Part shown: positions 49,063 through 56,862 of the stretch, piece after piece
Layout: every line of letters begins with the position of its first letter
How positions within the stretch are numbered: position 1 is the first letter of the stretch
Assembly (NCBI GenBank): GCA_016744295.1
Contig: JADGEQ010000043.1
Location: forward strand, 1-57,451
Source of the DNA: Desulfobacteraceae bacterium
Lineage (GTDB): Bacteria; Desulfobacterota; Desulfobacteria; Desulfobacterales; Desulfobacteraceae
Direction of reading: 5' to 3'
DNA length: 57,451 bases
Notes under the pieces: generated by a model
Seen by the model: the letters and a program-made list of their open reading frames with translations, nothing else
What the model was told of the DNA's origin: nothing
Database searches by the model: none
Program-made: the position numbers and the translations under genes

Positions 49063-50493
49063 TCAGGCAATCCATTTTATTTTTTTAACCAGGGTATAAA
49101 TTCGCTCAACGGTTGACCCGTAGGGGGGGGGTATGGCCAGGGCTATTTTGGCCTGTTTGAATACCGGTCTGAGTTTTGAAAATTCAAGAAAGCCTTCATA
49201 TCCGTGATAATGACCCATCCCTGAGTTCCCAACCCCGCCAAAGGGGATATCGTGCTGGGCCACGTGCATGGCACAATCATTGATCGTAACACCCCCGGAC
49301 ATGGTGTTTTTTATCAGTTTGTCCACAAAATTCTGATTATTCGAGAAAGCATACAGTCCCAGGGGACGTTCGTGGCGATTGATATATGCAATCACTTCAT
49401 CCAAAGACGTATAGGTCATTATGGGCAGCAGTGGGCCAAATATTTCATCCTGCATAATTGTCATGGATTCAGTTACAGCGGTGACAATTGTGGGTGAAAT
49501 TTTTCGGAGCGCCTCATTTGCCTGGGGACCCGGCAGCAGATTGATAATCGTTGCCTTTTTTTCCCCGGCGTCTTCAAGGGTGGCAGTGAGTCTTGAATAG
49601 GCTTTCTCGTCGATAATGCTGGTATAGTCTTTGGATTCCAGCATTGGATATCGATTGGGAACGATTGTTTTTGCTATTTGGATGACCTCATCTGCCTTTG
49701 ATTTTGGAACAAACAGATAGTCCGGGGCAACACAGGTTTGGCCTGAATTCATTAATTTGGCATACATCACCCGTTCTACAGCTGTTTTTAAATCAAAATT
49801 TTCATCTATAATGGTTGGGGACTTGCCTCCCAGTTCCAATGTGACGGGTGTCAGGCTTTTCGCAGCAGTTTCCATAATGGTCCGCCCCACCTTTGGTGAG
49901 CCGGTAAATAGAATATGATCAAAGGGCAGGGAGGAAAAATCCCTTGAAGGGACTCCCGGTAAAAAAGCGATTAATTTTTCAGAAATTTTTTCAGCAAATT
50001 TTTCCTTGAGCAATCGGCACAGGGCTTGGGAATTTGCAGCCTGTTTAATCATGATCCGATTGCCGGCCGCAATGGCACTGGTCAAAGGGCCAATGGCCAG
50101 AAATAAGGGATAATTCCAGGGAACAACAATGCCAACGACACCTTTTGCCTGGGGAAGAACCCTGTTCTTTCCACCAAAAAATACAAGGGAGGTATGGCGT
50201 TTTTGAGATTTCATCCATTTTTTCAGCCGTTTACGTGTATATCTCAATCCCATGATGCTGCTGGTTATCTCCAGGATCTTTGTTTCATGGTGGGAACGGT
50301 TTCCAAAATCGGCACAGATTGCTTCACATATTTTTTCATCATTGTCCACCAGGATCTGCTCAATTTTTTTAAACAAGTTCACCCGCTCTTCATAGGGGAT
50401 ACAGGGTTGTTCAAGGAAGGCATTTCTTTGACTTTCAAAGATTTTACGGGGGGCGTTTTCATTCTTCAGAGATGTTTCCGCGGGTGTGTTCAT
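49063..50493 (-). CDS. Aldehyde dehydrogenase family protein (coniferyl-aldehyde dehydrogenase-like)
   Basis: 476 residues of the ALDH superfamily. GVVGIVVPWNYPLFLAIGPLTSAIAAGN and LFTGSPKVGRTIMETAAKSLTPVTLELGGKSPTII contain the catalytic Glu, and MNSGQTCVAPDYLFVPKSKADEVI carries the catalytic Cys. The C-terminal hydrophobic KQAKIALAIPPPYGSTVERIYTLVKKIKWI suggests membrane association like fatty or coniferyl aldehyde dehydrogenases. It oxidises aldehydes to acids with NAD(P). It stands alone; substrate unknown. Confidence 0.9.
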   Translation of the reverse strand: MNTPAETSLKNENAPRKIFESQRNAFLEQPCIPYEERVNLFKKIEQILVDNDEKICEAICADFGNRSHHETKILEITSSIMGLRYTRKRLKKWMKSQKRHTSLVFFGGKNRVLPQAKGVVGIVVPWNYPLFLAIGPLTSAIAAGNRIMIKQAANSQALCRLLKEKFAEKISEKLIAFLPGVPSRDFSSLPFDHILFTGSPKVGRTIMETAAKSLTPVTLELGGKSPTIIDENFDLKTAVERVMYAKLMNSGQTCVAPDYLFVPKSKADEVIQIAKTIVPNRYPMLESKDYTSIIDEKAYSRLTATLEDAGEKKATIINLLPGPQANEALRKISPTIVTAVTESMTIMQDEIFGPLLPIMTYTSLDEVIAYINRHERPLGLYAFSNNQNFVDKLIKNTMSGGVTINDCAMHVAQHDIPFGGVGNSGMGHYHGYEGFLEFSKLRPVFKQAKIALAIPPPYGSTVERIYTLVKKIKWIA

Positions 50494-50786
50494 AGTTTAT
50501 CCTTCCCAGCAAAATTATAGCTCAATTTGAGTTTGTTTGTGTAAGTATTGTCCTTTTATTTCAAAGAATAGATTGATATCGACTCTTTATAGCTATAAAT
50601 AACCATAATTAACAAATATTCACAATGATTATTTGGGGTGAGCGTTTTTTAGGGTTGTATCTTTACCGCCAGCTGGGGATCGTTTAGATCTGGTGGCGTC
50701 TGGGTGGGAAATCTGTCAATTGTGGAACCCCGGGTTCTTCATTTAATTCAAAATGCAGATACCCCCCGGGGTTCCGATAAAAAAAG
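50494..50786. other. Spacer with a long inverted repeat
   Basis: GGAACCCCGGG (50724-50734) and CCCGGGGTTCC (50765-50775) form a perfect 11-bp stem with a 30-base loop. No T run follows in either direction near enough to be a terminator. The rest of the spacer is A/T-rich and holds no gene that I can support. Confidence 0.5.
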
Positions 50787-51236
50787 TTATTGTGACCGGT
50801 CGTAAAACTCCTGGAATGTTTTAATATACTCAGGATCCAACCCACGTTCCTTTGCGCCCTTGAGCATTATTTCAACATAGCTTTTAGAAGGGGTAAAGGG
50901 TCCCTGGGGATCAATTACCCGGTAGAGATCAGCAGGATATAATTTGCCATCTTCGCCCAGGACTATGAAGGTTTCCCGCTGGTATTGTCCCTTATAATAC
51001 CCTTCCCTTTCGTCCAGAATATGCATTTCCTCTTCTGTTGTATTAAAAATAGCGCCGTGGACAACTTTACCCGGCGTAAATGCAACATTGCTCAACCCGC
51101 CCTTGCGTATTTCAGACCATTGCTGGAATTGGATTGAAAAATTGGGCAGGTAGGCTTTCATGGCCACTGTTGCACTGGGAAGCATCTCCGTTGTATACTC
51201 AAGACTCAGGTTTGAGCCATAACCAAAATGATACAT
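50787..51236 (-). CDS. Gamma-glutamylcyclotransferase-like (GGCT/AIG2 fold) protein
   Basis: 149 residues. MYHFGYGSNLSLEYTTEMLPSA at the N-terminus is the YGSNL substrate-binding motif of GGCT-fold proteins, and GAIFNTTEEEMHILDEREGYYKGQYQRETFIV carries the catalytic Glu. Related enzymes act on gamma-glutamyl amines or glutathione-derived peptides. It stands alone in a region with short repeats upstream (51263-51307). ATG 51236 follows AAAAAAGGAAAA. Confidence 0.85.
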   Translation of the reverse strand: MYHFGYGSNLSLEYTTEMLPSATVAMKAYLPNFSIQFQQWSEIRKGGLSNVAFTPGKVVHGAIFNTTEEEMHILDEREGYYKGQYQRETFIVLGEDGKLYPADLYRVIDPQGPFTPSKSYVEIMLKGAKERGLDPEYIKTFQEFYDRSQ

Positions 51237-51262
51237 ATTTTTTCCTTTTTTCGCTTAAAAAT

Positions 51263-51307
51263 TGTTACTATTAAAATCTCTTACTATTAAAATCTGCAAC
51301 TATTAAA
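51263..51307. repeat. Short direct repeats upstream of the GGCT-like gene
   Basis: Three near-identical units with the core ACTATTAAAA (about 51267, 51282 and 51300), two of them with TTACTATTAAAATCT. Part of the pattern of small tandem repeats seen throughout the window. Confidence 0.6.
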
Positions 51308-51379
51308 AAATGATGAGATATTTCATCACCTGTCAGACACCATTGCCAATGGCCATTCCAGATGGAATAACCCTTTATT

Positions 51380-53140
51380 CTATTCTATCTTATTGCCCAG
51401 CTGGCCAATCAGATTTGCTTCCAACCGGCCCGAGGCGATAAATCCCAATTCTTTGATGTTGAAAGATACATCCACCGGCAGCTCGCAATTTTCCATTTTT
51501 TGATTGAGGATGCCGCCGAATATAATGGGCAGTTGAGGGCAATATTTTTGAAGCTCCTGCTTGAGCCTGTTTGCATAATCCAGGGCCATGCCATTGTGGG
51601 TGCTGAGCAGCACCCCGTCCACCTTTTGCTTGACCGCTTCTGCCACCACTTCATCGGGGTTTTTTTCAGCCCCAAGGTAGTAAACCCTGGCCCCGGCCTC
51701 TTTGCATAATTGGTTGAGCACCAAAATGGCATGCTCATGGACATCGGTGGAGGCGATCAATAATTTTTTCCCCGAGATCATTTGTCGGTTCCCAGGCGCC
51801 ATAAAAAGGCTGCGGTGTCTTTCGATGCTTTTTTGGGACATCTCAAATACATCCGTTGGGATCACGAGGTCATGTTTCCGAACATTTTCCAGGTTTTCGG
51901 TTCCAGCGCCAAACATCTCTTCAAATACTGCCGGCCCCATTTTTTTGAGAACAAACAAAAGTTCCACGGGGTCATCCATTTTCACCCCGGCTTCCTTTAA
52001 GCCTGCAAGTGCATTTTCAAAGACCCGCTTTCCCTTTGTAACCACTTGTTTGGCAAAGCGTCGGGAAGGGGTCAGATCGACGTGGTCAAAGATTCTTCTG
52101 GCTGTTTGAAGTACCCTGTTCCCCAGTTGCTGGGCCTCTTCAATTTCCTGGACAGAAGGAATTCTAACCCCTTCGGTAAGGGGCAGGGGAAGCAGTGCAT
52201 GGCCTGTGGGGCATGCCATCTGGGCCAGAATATCCCAGAGGAGATATTCACTGACCAGCCCGGCATTGACAATGGGGGTTTGGGTGAATGAAATGGTATC
52301 CCCGTATATCATACTGCCCAGGCAATCATGGTCATGGATCATATCCAGTGCAAATACCCACCCGGCTCGTTTCACAGGGTCGCAGGTCAGCCCGCCGATA
52401 CAATGGGTCAGTTTTGCTCCCATGAGACTTTCCACAATATATTTTTCAAGAAAGGCCCATCCGGCAATGGTGGCACAATCATAAAAAAGAGCGCCATAGC
52501 CGTCTTCAAGGTAGGAGTGGACCAGGGTGCCGCGATGACGAAGACCTCCCATGATGGATATGGCCTCAACCGTTTCCACGGTGGTGGTAACATGGTCCTT
52601 CCAATTGGGAACTTCATGGGAGAAAAACTGGGATAGATTGCCAATGGTGGTTACCCCTGCACCCAGGGCATTGATGGTATTGGCAACCCCCGAAGGAAAA
52701 CCGATCATAAAATCCCCCATGTGGGGCTGGATGGGAGCGGCTTGGCCTATTGACAGCCAGTCCTCGGCCGATGTAAGCATGGGGCCTGTCTCTGCCGGTG
52801 CATTTTGGCGCAGGGATTGGGGCAGCCCCATTCGCCTGTCCATGCAGATACCGGCTCTGTCAATTTTAAACCCTGAACCTGCGTCTAATTTTTTCAATGC
52901 ATCTGCCGTGGCAGCCCAGGAATTCAAACCAATATGGGCATGGAAGGTGATCTTTTTGTCTCGAATACAACCTTGTTTATATTCTGCTTCGGAAGACACC
53001 CCATGTTTGTCCATGAACAGGGTTCGACCGATCTTTATTTCTCGGGCTGTGGCCCTTCCCCTTGAAATGATGGGATTGCCGGGGGGGAGCTCCTGGGCGA
53101 GAATTTCTTGTGTCAATTTTTCAAAATCTGAAAATTTCAT
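51380..53140 (-). CDS. B12-dependent mutase-like protein: GlmE-type TIM barrel fused to cobalamin-binding domain
   Basis: 586 residues from ATG 53140 (the frame continues 29 codons upstream inside the ProC-like end). The N-terminal ~440 residues resemble the TIM barrel of methylaspartate mutase GlmE: GLNSWAATADALKKL, AEDWLSIGQAAPIQPHMGDFMIGFPSGVANTINALGAGVTTIGNLSQFF, and TGHALLPLPLTEGVRIPSVQEIEEAQQLGNRVL. The C-terminus (about 460-586) is a B12-binding domain: IASTDVHEHAILVLNQLCKEAGARVYYLG, with DxHxxA instead of the usual DxHxxG, then STHNG. It should bind cobalamin through His and catalyse a radical rearrangement. The substrate is unknown. Confidence 0.75.
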   Translation of the reverse strand: MKFSDFEKLTQEILAQELPPGNPIISRGRATAREIKIGRTLFMDKHGVSSEAEYKQGCIRDKKITFHAHIGLNSWAATADALKKLDAGSGFKIDRAGICMDRRMGLPQSLRQNAPAETGPMLTSAEDWLSIGQAAPIQPHMGDFMIGFPSGVANTINALGAGVTTIGNLSQFFSHEVPNWKDHVTTTVETVEAISIMGGLRHRGTLVHSYLEDGYGALFYDCATIAGWAFLEKYIVESLMGAKLTHCIGGLTCDPVKRAGWVFALDMIHDHDCLGSMIYGDTISFTQTPIVNAGLVSEYLLWDILAQMACPTGHALLPLPLTEGVRIPSVQEIEEAQQLGNRVLQTARRIFDHVDLTPSRRFAKQVVTKGKRVFENALAGLKEAGVKMDDPVELLFVLKKMGPAVFEEMFGAGTENLENVRKHDLVIPTDVFEMSQKSIERHRSLFMAPGNRQMISGKKLLIASTDVHEHAILVLNQLCKEAGARVYYLGAEKNPDEVVAEAVKQKVDGVLLSTHNGMALDYANRLKQELQKYCPQLPIIFGGILNQKMENCELPVDVSFNIKELGFIASGRLEANLIGQLGNKIE

Positions 53141-53169
53141 TGAATTGTTCCTAATTTGCCAACCCTGGG

Positions 53170-53949
53170 TCAGCTCTCCATTTTTCGGGTCACGGCCTCT
53201 AAAGCATCTGGCCAGGCCTTCAGGCATCCCCTTTCCTTTAATATTTTTGCGCCATATTCGGAGATGCCGCCGGGGGTTGCCAGGGTATCCCAGATCTGGG
53301 TGAGGCTTTTTTCCTTCTGGTGGGAGGCCATTCCGCAGGCCCCTTCAATGGTCTGGATTACCAATTGTCTTGCTACCTTCGGGTCAATCCCCTGGTCAGC
53401 AGTCCAGGTGGCTGTTTCATCCATGAGGGCAAAGATCCAGGCATAGAATGCTCCCACCAGGGCTGTGCCCGGGGTAAATGTTGTTTCATCGGGCAGCACA
53501 TGGACCTGGCCCAGAAGGGAAAATAAAGTTTGTACGGGCTGGTTTTCCGGGAAAACCAGAATAGGGCTTTTGTTGATGGCCACACAGGAGATGGGAAGGA
53601 CCCGAATGGCTTTTGCAGGAGAGACAAACCCCTCAAGCAGCTTCAATGACGCACCCGCCACCACCGACGCAACCAATTGGCCCGGCCTGAATGTAAGGCC
53701 TCCCAATGCGGCTTCCATATGGTCGGGCCGAACGGCCAGAATAATCAGCTCGGACTTGTCCACAGCCGTCTGATTGTCCCGGGTGACGGCGCAGTTAAAT
53801 TTGGGGGCGAATAGTTTTGAAATCCGGGACAGGTTATCCGGATCCGGGTCGGCCAGGATGAACTCAAAATTGTTTTCTGTCCGGGCAAACCCCGTGAGCA
53901 TATAGTGTGCAATATGGCCCACGCCGATAAATCCTATTTTTTTTATCAT
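53170..53949 (-). CDS. Pyrroline-5-carboxylate reductase (ProC)-like oxidoreductase
   Basis: 259 residues from ATG 53949 with GGGAGG just upstream; 29 bases before the mutase start. KKIGFIGVGHIAHYMLTGFA is the NAD(P) Rossmann loop, and SELIILAVRPDHMEAALG, RVLPISCVAINKSPILVFP (a variant of the ProC VMPNTP motif) follow. The catalytic and C-terminal helical residues of ProC are diverged (ALATPGGISEYGAKIL). So it reduces or oxidises an imine-type or related compound, maybe the product of the neighbouring B12 mutase; not certainly proline synthesis. Confidence 0.8.
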   Translation of the reverse strand: MIKKIGFIGVGHIAHYMLTGFARTENNFEFILADPDPDNLSRISKLFAPKFNCAVTRDNQTAVDKSELIILAVRPDHMEAALGGLTFRPGQLVASVVAGASLKLLEGFVSPAKAIRVLPISCVAINKSPILVFPENQPVQTLFSLLGQVHVLPDETTFTPGTALVGAFYAWIFALMDETATWTADQGIDPKVARQLVIQTIEGACGMASHQKEKSLTQIWDTLATPGGISEYGAKILKERGCLKAWPDALEAVTRKMES

Positions 53950-54012
53950 TTGACCTCCCGTGGGTGGAATATCCGGATGCAATATTTTGTTTTTCCGGAT
54001 ATGACCCCCGAT

Positions 54013-54072
54013 ACTAAATTGGGTATTAAATTGGGTACTAAACTGAATTCTAAATTGGGTGCTGAATTTGTT
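54013..54072. repeat. 12-bp tandem repeat between the ProC-like gene and the transporter operon
   Basis: Units ACTAAATTGGGT, ATTAAATTGGGT, ACTAAACTGAAT, TCTAAATTGGGT and GCTGAATTTGTT follow one another in the 129-bp spacer. The unit length is a multiple of three, and the run is open in several frames, so it gives illusory ORFs on both strands. Confidence 0.8.
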
Positions 54073-54078
54073 TGCATG

Positions 54079-55038
54079 CTAGTGTCCATGGTACAAATGG
54101 CAGGCCGCAAAATGGCCCTTGTTGATTTGTGTAAATTCCGGGATATGGGTTTTACAAACAGGCAAAACCTGGGGACACCGGGGGTGAAAGGTGCATCCTG
54201 CTGGGGGATGGCGGGGGCTTGGAACGTCCCCCGTAAGTCTGATTCTTGTTTTTGTGTGACCGGGGTTCGGTATGGGGATGGCGGATAACAATGACCGGGT
54301 ATAGGGGTGACTGGGGTTGTCATATATTTCTTTATAGGAGGCTTTTTCCACAAGTTTTCCCAGGTACATGACCGCAATGGTATCGGCGATATGCTCCACA
54401 ACAGCAAGATCATGGGAAATAAAGATATAGGAAAGATCAAACTCTTTTTGCAGATCAATCAGCAGATTGATGATCTGGGCCTGGATGGACACATCCAGGG
54501 CGGAAACAGGCTCATCTCCGATGATCAGCTTGGGATTCAGGCAAAGGGCCCTGGCAATTCCGATTCGCTGGCGCTGGCCCCCGGAAAATTCATGGGGATA
54601 CCGGTCCCATTGGCTGGGGGTCAGGCCTACTTTCTCCAAAAGATAGGCAACCCGGTCCCGTCTTTCCTGTTTTGTATAGAGATTATGGATTTTCATGGGT
54701 TCATGGAGGATTTTAAACAGGGTCATCCTGGGATTTAAGGAGGAAAAGGGATCCTGGAATATGACCTGGATGTTTTTCCGCAATTCCATTTTTCTGGATC
54801 TGGGCATTTGGGAAAAGTGGGTGATATTTTGGCCCTCAAAATAGATATTACCCGAGGTGGGTGTCACCAGATTTACAATGGCCATGCCGGCGGTGGTTTT
54901 TCCACAACCGCTTTCTCCCACTATACCAAGGGTTTTACCCTTCTCAACTTCCAGGCTGACCCCGTTTACGGCCTGGACCAATCCGTTCTTTACCGGGAAA
55001 TAAACCTTCAGATCTTCAACATTTAATAAAGGATGCAT
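54079..55038 (-). CDS. oppF: Oligopeptide/dipeptide ABC transporter ATP-binding protein, OppF/DppF type
   Basis: 319 residues from ATG 55038, which overlaps the end of the oppD-like gene by 16 bases; the longer frame lies inside that gene. Walker A GIVGESGCGKTTAG, signature HEFSGGQRQRIGIARAL and Walker B LIIGDEPVSALD are complete. The C-terminal CTFHPRCPQVLPVCKTHIPEF (Cys-rich OppDF tail, likely an Fe-S or metal site) is characteristic. It drives import of peptides or other oligomeric solutes. The ProC-like and mutase genes follow. Confidence 0.95.
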   Translation of the reverse strand: MHPLLNVEDLKVYFPVKNGLVQAVNGVSLEVEKGKTLGIVGESGCGKTTAGMAIVNLVTPTSGNIYFEGQNITHFSQMPRSRKMELRKNIQVIFQDPFSSLNPRMTLFKILHEPMKIHNLYTKQERRDRVAYLLEKVGLTPSQWDRYPHEFSGGQRQRIGIARALCLNPKLIIGDEPVSALDVSIQAQIINLLIDLQKEFDLSYIFISHDLAVVEHIADTIAVMYLGKLVEKASYKEIYDNPSHPYTRSLLSAIPIPNPGHTKTRIRLTGDVPSPRHPPAGCTFHPRCPQVLPVCKTHIPEFTQINKGHFAACHLYHGH

Positions 55039-56006
55039 CTTACCCTGCCTTTTTCTCCTAGTGGTTTCATTTTTATCCTTTGGGTAAAACATTCAGGCTT
55101 TGCTTCCGGGCATCTGGGGCTGAAATGACACCCTCCCGGCAGATTGAAAAGACTGGGCACAATCCCTTTGATTTCCTTGAGTCTTTTTCTTCCGTGACGG
55201 CTGCGCTCCCCCAAAGCGGGGATGGATTTTAACAAACTTCTTGTGTAGGGATGCTTGGGATCTTTAAAAATTGCGGCGACATCTCCTTGTTCCACAATCT
55301 GACCTGCGTACATGACGTTTACTTGCTGGGCGGTTTCGGCTACCACGCCCATGTCATGGGTGATCATCATAATGGCCGTATTAAACTCTTCTTTTAGTTC
55401 AAGGATCAGATCAATCACCTGGGCCTGGATGGTGACATCAAGGGCTGTGGTGGGTTCATCTGCAATGAGCAGATCCGGATTGCAGGAAAGGGCCATGGCA
55501 ATCATGACCCGCTGGCGCATCCCCCCGGACATTTGAAAGGGATAATCCTTTACCCTCTTTTCCGGGGAGGGGATCTGCACTTTTTTCATCATTTCAATGG
55601 CTCTGTCCCAGCTTTCTTTTTTGCTGAGTGCCATATGTTTTCGGATCATTTCCGAGATCTGGTTGCCCACGGTAAACAAGGGATTCAACGAGGTCATGGG
55701 CTCCTGGAAGATCATGGCAATCTTGCTGCCGCGATACTGCTGAAATTGCTTTTCTTCCATTGCCAACAGGTCTTTACCCTGGAAAAAAATTTTCCCGTTG
55801 GTGATCCTTCCCGGGGGACTCTTGATCAGGCGGATGATGGACAATGCCGTTACAGATTTTCCGGAACCGGATTCCCCCACAATGCCCACGGTTTCCCCTG
55901 ATTCCATGGTAAAGGAAACATCATTGACCGCCTTGGCAGTGCCCTGGATGGTATGAAATTGAGTGCTCAGGTTTTCTACCTGGAGTAAGCTTGAATTTGC
56001 CTTCAT
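55023..56006 (-). CDS. oppD: Oligopeptide/dipeptide ABC transporter ATP-binding protein, OppD/DppD type
   Basis: 327 residues from ATG 56006, after AAAGGCGG, 13 bases behind the oppC-like stop. Walker A GIVGESGSGKSVTAL, signature FQMSGGMRQRVMIAMAL and Walker B LLIADEPTTALD are intact. The C-terminal HFSPRCPEAKPECFTQ cysteine motif is as in OppD. With the following oppF-like gene it forms the ATPase pair of the importer. Confidence 0.95.
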   Translation of the reverse strand: MKANSSLLQVENLSTQFHTIQGTAKAVNDVSFTMESGETVGIVGESGSGKSVTALSIIRLIKSPPGRITNGKIFFQGKDLLAMEEKQFQQYRGSKIAMIFQEPMTSLNPLFTVGNQISEMIRKHMALSKKESWDRAIEMMKKVQIPSPEKRVKDYPFQMSGGMRQRVMIAMALSCNPDLLIADEPTTALDVTIQAQVIDLILELKEEFNTAIMMITHDMGVVAETAQQVNVMYAGQIVEQGDVAAIFKDPKHPYTRSLLKSIPALGERSRHGRKRLKEIKGIVPSLFNLPGGCHFSPRCPEAKPECFTQRIKMKPLGEKGRVRCILY

Positions 56007-56019
56007 GGGTCCGCCTTTT

Positions 56020-56862
56020 TTAATTGGATTTCCAGGTTGCATGGGGATCCAGATAATCTCGTAACCCGTCTCCAAAAAGATTCAGGCCGAGAACGGTTAT
56101 AAAAATGGCAATGCCCGGGAAAATACAGATCCAGGGAGCGGAAAAAAACAAATCCCTTGCCGAGGAAAGCATACCGCCCCAGCTGGGTGAGGGCGGTTGT
56201 GCGCCAAGCCCCAAAAAGGAAAGGGAGGCTTCCATGAGGATGGCTTCTGCTGCGCCCAGGGTTGCAATGACCAGTATGGGGCCCACAATATTGGGCAAAA
56301 TCTGGCCAAACATGATTCGCAGTTTGCTGTATCCCAAAATTCGTGCTGCCTTTACATAATCGGCATTTTTAGCCGACAACACCTGGGAGCGGGTAATCCG
56401 GCAGGAATAGGACCAATTGGTAAACCCCAGGGCAATATAGATGTTGATCAGTCCAGGACCCAGGGAGGCCATGATGGCAAGGGCAAAAATCATGGCAGGT
56501 ATGGAGAGCATGATATTGGTCATTCCCATGATGATATCGTCCCACCTGTTGCCCATGAAGCCGGCTAAAAGTCCAAGGGATACCCCGATACAGGTATTGA
56601 GAAATTGAGTGACAAGGCCCACGCTCAATGAAATTCTTGCACCATAAATAAGCCGGGACAACACATCCCGGCCATGGGAATCGGTTCCTAAAAGATAGGT
56701 GGTGTTGGGGGCCAGCTCCGCATTCATAAGATTTGCATCTTTTACAGGATCAAAGGGGGCCATCAAGGGGGCAAATATCGCCATTGAAATCATGACGAAA
56801 ACAATGATCCCTCCAAGCATCATATTTTTTCTCTGGAGTATATGTCTGAGTTTATTTTTCAT
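56020..56862 (-). CDS. oppC: ABC transporter permease, OppC/DppC type
   Basis: 280 residues with about six helices. The N-terminal cytoplasmic stretch and VFVMISMAIFAPLMAPFDPVKDANLM fit OppC/DppC, and EASLSFLGLGAQPPSPSWGGMLSSARDL is its hallmark near the end; the EAA-type cytoplasmic loop (AAILG-like, KAARILGYSKLRIMFGQILPN) contacts the ATPase. Its start overlaps the oppB-like stop by 4 bases. It moves solutes through the inner membrane with the oppB-like partner. Confidence 0.95.
   Translation of the reverse strand: MKNKLRHILQRKNMMLGGIIVFVMISMAIFAPLMAPFDPVKDANLMNAELAPNTTYLLGTDSHGRDVLSRLIYGARISLSVGLVTQFLNTCIGVSLGLLAGFMGNRWDDIIMGMTNIMLSIPAMIFALAIMASLGPGLINIYIALGFTNWSYSCRITRSQVLSAKNADYVKAARILGYSKLRIMFGQILPNIVGPILVIATLGAAEAILMEASLSFLGLGAQPPSPSWGGMLSSARDLFFSAPWICIFPGIAIFITVLGLNLFGDGLRDYLDPHATWKSN

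Noticed and set aside
50724..50775. Terminator for the GGCT-like gene
   Set aside because: Perfect stem but a 30-base loop and no T run on either strand; left as an unexplained inverted repeat.
51380..53140. MttB-type methyltransferase
   Set aside because: No MttB motif or in-frame TAG; the GlmE-like barrel and the fused B12 domain fit a mutase better.
53905..54458. ORFs on both strands near the 12-bp repeat
   Set aside because: The repeat unit is a multiple of three and keeps frames open; no start site or family, and they overlap the oppF-like and ProC-like genes.
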